Shown here one piece after another: positions 9,930 to 20,292 of a DNA stretch of 64,000 nt. This stretch comes from Thraustochytrium sp. TN22 (Eukaryota; Sar; Bigyra; Thraustochytrida; Thraustochytriidae), in the NCBI GenBank assembly GCA_013306675.1, contig JABLUY010000028.1:140211-204210 (forward strand), in the 5' to 3' direction. Within the stretch, counting starts at the first letter, position 1. Each line of letters opens with the position of its first letter. The notes below the pieces were generated by a model. It was not told where the DNA came from and made no database searches. It saw nothing but the letters and a program-made list of their open reading frames with translations. Both the position numbers and the translations under genes were made by a program.

Positions 9930-10643
9930 TCAGGAGAAATTGCGTGAGATGCGGATGCGCACGCGAAAGCCCTTGGCGCGCTCGCGCAGACGGCGGTCCA
10001 ACTCGGACTCATTGGCCGGCACCGAGGCACCCGCGCCCGTCGGGGACGGCTCGGCGATGGACGGCCTCGCCTTGCGCCAGCTCGTGGGCCGCAGCCAGCC
10101 GGGGCCCGCAATGCTCGGGCGCGGCGGCGGCACGGGCGGCGACGCGCTCTCGAAGCCCGTCACGCCGGCCGCGGGAGGAGAGTCAAACCCGGCGCTGGGC
10201 GGTGCCGCGGAAGCGCCCGCCTGCGACGGCAGCCGCGCCGCGCTGCTCTGCGTGCGGCGCAAAATTTGTGAGAAGCGCGAGGACAGGCTTTTGCTAGCGC
10301 GACCGGAGTCGCGCGCCGGCCCGCCGGCGAGCGTGGGCGGCGGCGCGCGAGGGAGGCCGCCGCCCGTGAGTCGCGTGGCGGGCGCGCGCTCGGAGAAGGC
10401 CTCGGACTCCCCATCGGTGTCTTCATCGTCCGAGACGCGCGCGAGGTGGCTCTCGGGCTCTTCCCAATCCTCCTGCTCGTCGTCGTCCTCGTCGTCGGCA
10501 CTGGCGAAGGGGACCATGGGCTCACCGTTGGGGGGGCGCTTGGATCTGCGGCTATTGCTCGTGTCCTCCTCGGACTCGCGGGTGTCGTACTGAGAGTCAT
10601 CCACCTCGAAAATGCTGTCGTCCTGCCCGAGGGCATCTTCGAG

Positions 10644-10678
<35 letters not shown>

Positions 10679-11099
10679 TGAGGTCGTCGTTGTCGTCGCC
10701 ACGGCCGCGCTCGCCGAGGAGGTCCGGAGCACTGGCCCAGGGGCGCACGTTGTTGAGCTGACGGAAGCGTGCGAGGGGGTCGTGGTCACGGTCCTCGTCG
10801 CTCAGGTGCGTCATGCCATCGTCGTCGTAGAGCTGCGCCCGCTTGGAGCGGCGCATGTTGCGCTCATGCTCGCCGGTGTCCTGGGGCGGTGACTGCGCCG
10901 GGCCGAAGACGTCGGTGAACCTGGTCTGAATGGCCGGCATCTCCCACGAGGGCTCGCGCGCCGCCTTGTTGGCCGCAGCGGCCGCAGCGGCGGCGGCGCG
11001 CCCCGACGGGCGCCCGGCGGCCTCGCCGCCCTCGTCATCTTCGTTCTGCGGCGCCGCCTCGCTGCGCAGCTGCCGCAGCGAGGCCAGCTTGCGCAGCAT
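9930..11099 (-). CDS. Acidic, intrinsically disordered protein of unknown function
   Basis: I do not recognise this protein. Started at the ATG at 11099 it has 389 residues; the frame stays open to 11516, but that extension is arginine-rich like neighbouring non-coding DNA. It begins with a short helical segment (MLRKLASLRQLRSEAA) and then an alanine tract. A long Asp/Glu-rich middle follows, including an 11-12 residue Asp run encoded by a triplet repeat at about 10640-10680. Pro/Ser-rich sequence then leads to a basic C-terminal helix (ELDRRLRERAKGFRVRIRI). No domain, signal peptide or membrane segment is visible. Repeated SDDEDTDG/SEED-type stretches look like casein-kinase-2 sites. The coding call rests on the long acidic reading frame in its correct sense. 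Confidence 0.55.
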
Positions 11100-13323
11100 C
11101 TCTCCCTCGGCCAGAGCCAGGCAGCCCAGCCAGGAGGTCGTGGAGCTGGTCCTCCTCGCCCGCGTTGCCGACGGCGCCCGCGCGCGCGAGGCGGTTTGTA
11201 AGTCGTGCAGTGCTCGCCGCCGGGTCAAGAAGCGGCCACGCGCCCAACTTTGGCGAGCCGGGCTGCTGCCAGTGCTGCTGCCGCTTGACGCCTCCGTCAG
11301 CCGGCGTGGCGTACCTTCTCTCAGAGTCAGCGAGCGGGCGAGCAAGACTGAGCCGCGCCGCCGTCGCCTCTGCCGCGGCGCCGCCGCTCGGAGCCGCGCC
11401 GCGGCGGCCTGCACCGCGCCGCGCTCGGCCTCCGAGCGTCGGCGAGCGAGTCGCGCGCGTCGTGGAGCGCGAAGAAAGAGCCTCTCTGTGCGGCGCCGTA
11501 AGGCGGGCTCCTTCACTGACTGTCATGATCACTCAGTCAGAGTCACACTGGCTGATGACATGACAGGCACTTTCTCAAGTTGCAAAGACCTGCACAAGTC
11601 GCGCCAAGTCGCGCCAAGTCTTGCCGCCTGGCCAGTTGCAGTTCCGCGCAGTGCCAGTGATGATGAAGTCCAAGTCCTTTCTTCGGGCTGCTGCTGCACT
11701 GCAGCACGACGGTGCGGCGTGCGCTCAACTTGAGAAGGACACGGCGTGCGCACATGCGCGCGCCAGTGCCCGAGCCTGCGCGAGCCCCTGCGTGATAAGG
11801 TTCGTGGCACAGGTCCCAAGGAATAGTACCGGGACCGTCAGCCCTTGGCAGCTTCATGAACGGAGGAGAACAGGGCTGCGCGGTGCGCGCCGGCCCGGGG
11901 GCGCGCGGCAGCAGACGAGCTTCGTCTTGGCGTGCACCAGCACGCCAAAGAAGAAGTCGTGGATGAAGCGCTCCGCCACCGGCCATGACGGGTGAAGCGC
12001 TCCGCCACCGGCCGCACGCCAAAGAGCGGCGAGATGGCCGCACTGCCCGCGGCCAGGATTTTCGGAGGCAAGTCTCAGGCTGCGTCTGCCAGGCCACTGA
12101 GGCGAGGCGTGGCGACTCCGCCCGGCGCCTCGACAGACAAAGCAATCAAGCAAGCAAGCCAGGCAGGGCCATTCGCGCCCATGGGCCGGCCACTGCACGC
12201 GGCGCGCGAGCTTGTTGCGAGTTGCCAAGGCATGCAGGCGTTCTGTCCGCTGGCTGGCAGTGGCGGCGTTGACCTGGCAGGTGAGGTTCTTCAACTTCCG
12301 TGGGGTTAGCCAGCTTGCAGCCGCCTGCTACCAGCCAGCAGTGGCAGAGCGAACTTGTGATTGCCGCAGCGAGGATCAGAAAGAGGAACGGGAAGGTTGA
12401 CTCGAAGGACGCGATGGACCTCGCAGGCAGACCGTGACAGACGCCCACTGGCAGGCGGGCTGCCTCAGGTCGCCAGCGGCCAGCCAGCGCACGGTGGACG
12501 GCAGTGCCACTGCCAGCCCGGGCCGGGCGGGCGGGCGGGCTCTGACTCTCTGGGCGCCAGTTGGCGTGACTGGAGCGGGCCGGCCTGCCTGGTCGCGGCG
12601 GTCGAACGTCGTCCGCGGGCCGCCGGCGCGGCGGAAGCGGCGAAGCGCCAGCACTGGCGGGTGACCGCTGGGACAGGAAAAGTCACGTCGTCGATTCGGA
12701 GCGAGCGTCACCGTGGGAGGCGCCCGGCCACGCGTTGCGTTAGTTTAGTTGACGCGTGGCGCCGTGGCCAGCGCGGCGCCAGAGCAAGCTCAGCAAGGCG
12801 ACGACTCGGAGGCGGTCACGGTGCGGCGGTGGCGACGGCGTGACGTAGACGTGAGCAGCGCAGGTAGAAGAACCGCGGGGCGGCCGTCGCCCCGCCCAGG
12901 AGTGGGCAGCGGCCGCAACCTGGTGGCGATCCTCGCCGAGCAGCTTACAGACGCTGCAAGGACAGCAATCATGATGTCCAGCCCGAGCTGCCACTGGCTG
13001 CACTCGACTCGCAAAGCGAATACTTGCCGCCGATACGTGGCGGCCGGTGGAGATTTCGACCTTGGCGGCTTGCAGTGGCCGATCGGTCGCCCGCCGGCCC
13101 GCCAGGTCCAGCCAGCGACCACGATCAGCAGGGTGTACGACAGCCGCCGCAGCTCGGTTCCGTCGGTTGGTGCGCTCGCGGGAAAAACCTGGCCATCCCG
13201 CGGCGCTGGCGGCGCTGGAGCGCGTCTGCGTATGCAGCCACAGACGCTCGGGTGCGAAAGGGCACCGCGAGACGCGGTGCTTGGACGCGTAAGGCAGGCA
13301 GGCCAACGCAGAGAACGAAGATT

Positions 13324-13362
13324 GAGCGAGCGAGCGAGGGAGCGATCGAGCGATCGAGCGAG
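13324..13362. repeat. (GAGC)n/(GATC GAGC)n tetranucleotide array
   Basis: Alternating GAGC and GATC units in tandem. Confidence 0.75.
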
Positions 13363-14054
13363 GTAGGTAAACGAACGCGCGCTCTCGAGCGGAAGAACGT
13401 GCCAAGTCCTCAGAAGACAGGAGACAAAAGCGCATTGCATGATGCTGGCGAGGCGTAGGCAGCCAGAGCGTCTCCGGGCCAAGGCCCCCGAGAAATGCTT
13501 GTGGCTAATCACAAATGGCGAGTGAGCGGAGCATGAAGAAGTGCGCAATAATCTTCTGCGGGACGATGACGACGATGATGCGTCGCAAAACCGCGAGCGT
13601 GGGGCCGGCCGCCCGACCATGACCGTGCGATCGATCAATTATGGCCGCAACGCCGGGAGTTCGCGAGGAGGTCGCACTGTGGCGGGCGAGAACCTCGCCA
13701 GGAAGGCCACTGTGCGCCACCGTGTCCCGACTCCAATCCTGCGAGGGACGTTCCGATTGTCGCAGCAACCTTCTCCCTGGCTGCTGTCGCGCGCGCTGTC
13801 GCTGTAACCGCGCGACCTGCCGGCCAACGCGCGTTGCGCTGCGCGCTTGCTCCGCTTCCCGCGGGTGCGATACGGCGGATGCGAACTTGCTGCCTCGCCG
13901 CTCTGAGTCCCACGCACAACTTCTGTGGGGGAGGGTGCGTTGACGCGCCGGGCCCGTTCTGGCTGTCAGCTGGCTGACCTCCGGCTGGTCGGCGGTACTG
14001 CAAGCCATCTATAAAGTTACGGCTTAGTTGATACGTGGGCGCAGAGATAACTAT

Positions 14055-14092
14055 CTCTCGTCTCGCCTCGCCTCGTCTCGTCTCGTCTCGTC
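14055..14092. repeat. (TCTCG)n pentanucleotide array
   Basis: About seven TCTCG/CCTCG units in a row. Confidence 0.8.
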
Positions 14093-14790
14093 ACGGTGCT
14101 GGTGCTGCTTGTCAGGCAGGTCACGCCAGGACAAAAAGACCAACGAAGCCCCCTTCAAGCTGTGGCACTGCCAGTGGTGGCAGCGTGCTGTCCTCACCGA
14201 GCTTTTTCGCGCTGAGGCTTGGCTCAAAAGGACCACTTGGCGCGATCCTGTGGCATCGCCGTCACGGTTGGTTGCGCGTCGTCTCAGCGCCCCGTCCCGC
14301 CCGTCCTGTTTCGTCCTCAAGTTGTATCGCACCTCGAGCTTCGCCCGTACCCAGGAAGCGCGCCGCGCCGCGCCGCGCCGAATCGAACCGGAATCGACAT
14401 CGAAATCGACGCCACGCGGGCGCGCGAGCCCGGTTGGCCGCGCGGGCCTGCCTGCCTGCCAGCAGCCAGGCAGCGGCCAGCCGGCGGAGACAGGACAGGA
14501 CACGACACGACAGCGCCGAGTCCTGCTTCAAGTTGGCGACGAATCGGAGACGCCGCGACGAGACCGTGGTTCCCGAGCGCCGCGGCCAGCGCCTGGTGGC
14601 CTCCGTAGCCGATCCTCGAGTCCCCGTCCCTGCCTCGCGACCTCGCGACCCCCGCGTCGCGCTGCAGGGGCCCCGTCTGCCTTCCGGCCGCGCGGCGCGG
14701 AAGCCCCGCAGAGGCCAGCTGCCCCCGCAGCGCGCGGGCTGTGTGGCGCCGCCTGCCTGCCAGTGGCGGAGGAGCCGGGGAGCTGGGACG

Positions 14791-14831
14791 CGACGCGGCG
14801 CGGCGCGGCGCGGCGCGGCGCGGCACGGCGG
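14791..14831. repeat. (GGCGC)n pentanucleotide array
   Basis: About eight GGCGC units, the last degenerate (GGCAC). Confidence 0.85.
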
Positions 14832-15403
14832 GGGCGCTGCAGGGAGTCGCGCCACCAGCGCGGGCTGCTTCGCGATGACCAAAGGTGCGACGGCGGCCTT
14901 ACAGACGCTTCCACGCATGTTCGCCAACGGTGCGCCCCGCAGCCGGCTGCTCCGGCACCGCCTACCACGGCCGCCGCTGTGGGTCGGTGGCTGTTCACCT
15001 CGCGTTCCGCACCTCCATTCGTCAGGCCTCTGCGGGGGGCGCCGCACCTTGGTCCCACCCGCCCGGCGGATCTTTCCCGCACCAGCGCCCCGCAGCTCCT
15101 CTGCGGGCCCACCGACGACGCCCGTGCCGCGCCTCGCCGGCCCATCCGCCGCCGCGACCACCCGCCCGCGCTCCCCGGCCAGGGCGGCGCCGCCAGCTCC
15201 CAGGCCGCCGCCGCGCGCAGCCCCCGGCCGCCGCCGCCGCATCGCGCCTGCCGGCCAGCCGCACCGCGCCTGCCGGCCAGCCGCCTCGCGCCGGCGGCGC
15301 GGCGATGCGCGGTGCGCGGCCCGGGCGGCCCCGCCCCGCGCACGGGTCGCACGCGCCCGCGCCTCTCTCGGTGGGGGGCGCGGCGCCGCAGCTGTCTGGT
15401 GAT

Positions 15404-15482
15404 GGCAGGCAGGCAGGCAGGCATCACGGGCACTGCCGGGCAGGCAGGCAGGCAGGCTGGGCGGCGCTGGCCAGGCAGGCAG
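15404..15482. repeat. (GGCA)n tetranucleotide arrays
   Basis: Two blocks of GGCA units separated by about 25 bases, each of four to five units. Confidence 0.8.
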
Positions 15483-15952
15483 CGGAGCAGGCGCCAGCAG
15501 CCCGCGGCTGCCAGACTTGACTCTCTCGGCAGGCTCAGGCCGGCTGCGCCGCGCGAGGCTGGCTGGCCGGCTGGTTGAAAGAGCACGCACAAGCAAGCGA
15601 GCGCAAGGATGGAAGCAGCCGCGCAAGAAAGCCCTCCCACTGGCAGGCCAGGGAGCGAGGGAGGAAGCAGCGCGCCGCCGCCGCGCGAGGGAGGAAAGAA
15701 AGAGCAGCGCGGCCGCCTGCCCTGCCTCCCTGCGCCTCCCTGCCCTCGGCGCAGCTCCCCGCGAGAGCACCGCACCGCTGCGCCGCGCCGGCCAGCGTCG
15801 CGTCGGCCGCGCCGCGCTTGCCGCCGCGGCCAGCGGCGGCCGGCGCCGGCGCCTGCGCGGCAGCGCCGGCGGCAGGGACGCGCGATCGCGGGCAGCGCGG
15901 GCCGGCCGCAGCGCGCAGCAGCAGCCGATCGGCGATCGGTTCGAAAAGGAGG

Positions 15953-16011
15953 CGGGCGGGCGGGCGGGCGGGCGGTGACGGGCGGCCCGCTGCTGCTGCT
16001 GCTGCTGCTGC
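15953..16011. repeat. (GGGC)n followed by (CTG)n
   Basis: Five to six GGGC units at 15953-15976, then about eight CTG triplets at 15989-16011. Confidence 0.8.
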
Positions 16012-16335
16012 CGGCGCTGGCGCTGCGCGGCAGCGCGACCACCCGGCGGCGCCGCAGGGCCCTGCAAATTCAAATCGCGGCGGCGGCGGCGGCGGCGCGG
16101 TCGAGAGGCGCGGCGCGGCGCGGCGCGCTCCCGAGCTGCTCAGCCGGCCGGCCGGCGGCGACGCGGCTGACGGCGAGGCGAGGCGAGACAGACGCGAGCC
16201 CGGCGCGGGCGTCGCCCCCCGGCCTTGCCGTGTCTTGCAGCGCAGCAGCGGCAGCCAGCTGCGGCGGCGGGCTGCCGCCGGGTGTCCGTCATCGGTGTCA
16301 GGAGGAGCAGGCAAAGTCCAAATCGCCCCCACGGC

Positions 16336-16434
16336 CGCGGCGCGGCGCGGCGAGGCGCGGCGCGGCGCGGCGAGGCCGGCGAGGCGCGGCAGCGCAAAGG
16401 CAAGGCGAGGCGAGGCGAGGCGAGGCGGGGCGGG
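16336..16434. repeat. (GGCGC)/(GGCGA)n pentanucleotide array
   Basis: An interrupted 100-base array of GGCGC units that grades into GGCGA units. Confidence 0.85.
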
Positions 16435-16472
16435 CGACCGCGGCAAGGCTTCGACGTCGCGCGCGGCGCGCG

Positions 16473-16500
16473 GTAGCTAGCTAGCTCGCTCGCTCGCTCG
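16473..16500. repeat. (AGCT)/(CGCT)n tetranucleotide array
   Basis: Tandem TAGC units pass into CTCG units. Similar AGCT arrays occur at 24275 and 31815. Confidence 0.75.
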
Positions 16501-16565
16501 CCGTGCTTGCCTTGCATTGCTTGCGCCGGCAGGCGTGGGCGAGGGACCCGGCGAGCCGGCCGACC

Positions 16566-16610
16566 GAGCAGAGCAGAGCAGAGCAGAGCAGAGCGGAGCA
16601 GAGCAGAGAA
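16566..16610. repeat. (GAGCA)n pentanucleotide array
   Basis: About nine GAGCA/GAGCG units in tandem. Confidence 0.85.
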
Positions 16611-16682
16611 GAAAGGCGAAAGAAAGGCAGAACAGCGAGCGCAGGCAGGCGGGCAAGCAGGCGGCAGCGCGCGGACGCGAGG

Positions 16683-16760
16683 CCGCAGGCGCCGCCGCAG
16701 GCTGCGGCACAGGCTGCGCCGCAGGCTGCGCCGCAGGCTGCGCCGCAGGCTCCGCCGCCT
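16683..16760. repeat. 12-bp minisatellite (GCCGCAGGCTGC)n
   Basis: About six copies of a 12-base unit 400 bases upstream of the homeodomain gene's ATG. Confidence 0.8.
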
Positions 16761-17163
16761 CCAACGCGCGCGAGCGCGCGGGCGTGGCGGCGGCGGCGCG
16801 CGCGGTCGGCAAAGCATCGGCATCGTCGATCCGCTTCACACGGGCATCGCATCGCTGGCTGCTAGCATAACCAATCGCGACACGCTCACGCACGCACGCA
16901 CGCACGCTCGCGCGCGCGCGCGCGTAGGTCGCGTGAGTGCGTGAGGCGCGGCGCGCCGGGCGCGGAGGCGGCAGCGCGCTTGCCCGCCCGCGCGCGCGCG
17001 CGCCCCGCCCCGCCCGCGCGCCCCGCCCCGGGGCGCGAAGAGGGCGTGGTGGCTGGACGGTGTTGGAAAGACGCGGCAGCAAGGAGGCGGAGGAGTAGAA
17101 GGAGTAGGAGCTTCGGCGGGCAGAAGTCTCCACGGCGAGGTAGTAGGCAGGCAGGAATCAATC

Positions 17164-18900
17164 ATGTCAGGCGCGGCGGTGACGTCGCCGTCGGTGGCCG
17201 CGGCCGCCGCCGCCGCGGCATCGGGGTCGCCGGACCGCAAGAACGGGCGGCGCCTGGGCCACCCCAGCTCGGAACTGCTCAAGCAGTGGGTCTTCGCGAA
17301 CCGCGACGACCCGTATCCGACGCCGGACGAGAAGCTGGAGCTGCAGCAGCTCACGGGGCTGACGCGCATGCAGCTGGACGCCTGGCTGGTGAACGCGCGC
17401 CAGCGCTACGTGGCGCCCAAGGAGCGCCGCGGGGCCAACCCCAACTACGCACGCTACTCCAAGGAGGTGCGCGAGATCCTCGTGGACTGGCTGCTGCGCC
17501 ACGCCTCGCGGCCGTATCCCAAGAACGAGGAGATGGCCGAGCTCATGAAGAAGACCAAGCTCACCAAGCGCCAGATCCAGAACTGGATGACCAACTCCCG
17601 CAAGCGGAGGCTCATCCAGCGCATGGTGGCCGACGGCAAGCTCAACTCCTCCTCGCCCACGTCCTCGCAGGGCGAGGAGGCCCCCACGCCGCTCCACAGC
17701 GCGCGCTCCCGTGCCAAGTCCGCTTTCTCGCCGGGCTCCGCCACCACAGAAAGCGCAGCCTCGCCGCACGCGCCAACAGCGCTTGGTGCCCCGGCACCGC
17801 CCGTGATTGCCTCGATGGCGGCCAGCGCATCCTCGTCTTCGTCCTCCGCAAATTCTGGCGTGCCAGCGCCACCGTCGCTGCCCACGCCCATGGCTGCGCC
17901 CGCGCCGCCCGTCGCGACTGCCGCCGCCGCCGCTGCCACCGCCGCCGCCAAGTCGTCCCTCGCCTCGGGCGCCAGCGCGCGCGGCGCGGCCGGCCTCGAG
18001 CCCGCACGCTCCTTGAACCGCAAGTCGCTCTCGCTCAGCATTCGCCCCGGCGGACGCGAGTTCTCCAAGCTCACGGTTGACACCACCTTGCCAACCGTGC
18101 TCACGCCGGGCAGCGCCGCTGCGCCCACGCCAATGTTCTTCTCGCCATCCAACGCCACCGAGTCCTTCTTTGGCGGCCCGCTCGACATGCTGCCCTCGCC
18201 CCATGCGCTGCCCTCCCCTATGCACGCGCTGCAGGCCGGCTGCGCCTTCGACCTTCACACCGAGTCCCCGCGGCCCTCGGCCGCGCCCAGCAAGGACTCC
18301 ACGCCCTCTTCGCGCACCGCCACGGCTGCATCCTCCGCCGCGGCCGGCGACAACTCGTCCATGCCCATGCCCGCCAGCGCGCTCTTCGACCAGACCGCCG
18401 CCGCTGCGGCCGCCGCCGCGGCTCTCAGTCGACACCCGCACAGCCACAGCATCACGGCCAGTAACCCCTACGCCACGCTCGCCTCCACCGCGGCCAGCGC
18501 TTCCGCCCCCGCTGTTGCGCCCACGGTGCCGCCCAGCCCTACGGCGCTCGCCTTGCGCTACGCTGGCCTCGCCAGCCGTGGCACCACGCCGCGCCACACC
18601 GGCCACTTCTTCGGCTCGCACCTCGCCTCGCAGCTCTCGCCATCCAACAGCGCCACGGCCGCCTCGCTCCAGCTCTCGCAGCCCACGTCTTCCTCCTCGC
18701 AATCTGCTTCTGATGCTGCGCAGCAGCAACCCCCATCGGCACCCCGTGTCGGCCATTTCACGGACCAGGGTTTCATGCAGCAGCTCTTCCGGCAGCAGCA
18801 GCAGCAACAACAACAACAGCAACAACAACAACAACAACAACACCCGAGCGCCAACAACAGCACGTCGCCCAGCGCAAGCGGGGGCAACAGCAGCAGCGGC

Positions 18901-18940
<40 letters not shown>

Positions 18941-19322
18941 GCATCGGCAGGAGCGTCGTTCCGAGTACGCCCCTAGTCTTTGCTCCCAGCGACAACTCCG
19001 GCGTGCAGCGCTTGTCCCCCGGCAACACCAAGCAGCGCCAGATCTTCCAGCAAGCCGACGCCGACTCGCACCAGCAGACGGACGCCCAGCAGCAGCACCT
19101 GCCATCCTTCCAGCAACAGCTGCAGTCTATGTATCCTCCGCATCCGTCTGAGCTCCAACTTGAAATGCAGCAACAGCAACAGATGGAGCAGCTTCGCCAG
19201 CAGCACGAGCACCAGCGCATGATCCATCGCCAGCAGGTCCAGCAGGTCCAGCAGCAACAACAGTTCATGCAGCAGCAGATGCAACAGCAGATGCAGCAGC
19301 AGCAGCAGATGCAACAGCAGAT

Positions 19323-19360
<38 letters not shown>

Positions 19361-19935
19361 CGCATCCTTTCATGTCGCACCACATGCCCAGCCCACCGCT
19401 CGAGCAGCTTCAGCACTTGCAGCAGCTCTATCAACAGCAGCAGCAAATCCAACAACAGTACCTGCAGCAGCAGCAACAACAACATCTCCAGCAGCAATTT
19501 CAGCTGCAGCAGCATCAGCAACAACAACAGCAACAACAACAGCAACTGGAGGATGACCAGGTGCAACCCCTTCCGCTGCGCAGCGCGGCGCTGAAAAAGT
19601 CGTCGACGCCCACCAAGCGTGTGCTGGCTTCGCTGGGAACGAAGCCGGCTGACGTGGCGGGGAGCCCGGCCAAGAAGTCGCGTAGCTCCAAGGCCAAGGC
19701 GGCCAACAAAAAGGACACCGCCGACTCGGGTTCTGCCTCGGACACGACTTCGCGTGTGCCGTCCTCCGCCGCGACCACCACGTCCAAGGCGCCCCGCGCC
19801 ACTGGCAAAAAGGCAGCAGGTAGCGCCGCCCAGCAAGCGGCGACCAAGAAGCCTCCTCGCAAGCGCCCGAGCAAGGCGGCGGCCGCCGGCACTGCCACTG
19901 CCGCTGGCAGACTGGCTGCCGCGGAGGCCAACTGA
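17164..19935 (+). CDS. TALE-class homeodomain transcription factor with two tandem homeodomains and polyglutamine tracts
   Basis: A 923-residue single-exon nuclear protein. Two homeodomain-like units lie side by side. The first spans about residues 28-84, with a DPYPTPDEK loop and recognition helix TRMQLDAWLVNARQRY. The second spans about 96-152, with a SRPYPKNEEM loop and helix TKRQIQNWMTNSRKRR. Both have the extended Pro-Tyr-Pro loop and the W-x-x-N-x-R core of TALE proteins, known as DNA-binding regulators such as KNOX, PBX and MEIS. The rest is low-complexity: Ala/Ser/Pro, then poly-Gln at about 540-560, poly-Asn at about 580-592, and long Gln-rich stretches from about 640 to 800. The C-terminus is Lys/Ser/Ala-rich. 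The poly-Q runs mix CAG and CAA codons. The target genes are unknown. Confidence 0.9.
18796..19550 (+). repeat. CAG/CAA and AAC triplet tracts inside the homeodomain gene
   Basis: Long runs of CAR (Gln) triplets at about 18796-18840, 19160-19360 and 19430-19550, with AAC (Asn) triplets at 18901-18940. The frame is intact across all of them. Confidence 0.9.
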
Positions 19936-20292
19936 TTCGCGCCTGCGATTCCTGCAGTGTACAGCAAACTCCTCGCGTGCGTGCAAACTGTTTCGCACAC
20001 CCTTCGTTTTCTTCACATTCTGTCTCGTCCCACCGTCCCATACTCCGTCTTGAACCCTGTTCGCGATACGATAGCCCAAGAGGTAGTCAGTCATCGGGCG
20101 TATCCGCACTGTATGTCTATCCCCGAATCATGTTTTGCATTGATGATTTCCGTCCTTGTTGCGCTCACCGGTATTCTCATCGAGATCAAGGTTCAACATC
20201 CGACTTCTGGTTTATACCGCTACGTACTTTTTCAAGTTCAGCCTCCCCTTTGCACCCACCTTGGCGCCGTACTCGCTCATTCTCGCTCATAT
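19936..20292. other. Convergent 3' intergenic region
   Basis: Between the stop of the homeodomain gene and the stop of the Patched-like gene. It is less GC-rich, with no coding signal; probably the 3' untranslated parts of both genes. Confidence 0.6.

Larger units (their letters stand above)
11100..17163. other. Large gene-free region rich in short tandem repeats
   Basis: Six kilobases with no reliable gene. Long open frames exist on both strands (for example about 14262-16073) but they are Arg/Ala/Pro-rich, overlap each other in several frames and match nothing; very high GC makes stops rare. The region holds at least ten different short tandem arrays, densest from 15.4 to 17.0 kb just before the homeodomain gene, and probably contains that gene's promoter and leader. 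Confidence 0.6.

Noticed and set aside
12740-13638. Overlapping 200-280-codon frames on both strands
   Set aside because: Repeat-derived (Arg-Ser-Leu repeats from GAGC/GATC arrays), no homology.
14262-16073. A 603-codon minus-strand frame in the gap before the homeodomain gene
   Set aside because: Almost only Ala, Arg, Pro and Gly, overlapping equally long frames on both strands and crossing several tandem arrays; a product of low stop-codon frequency.
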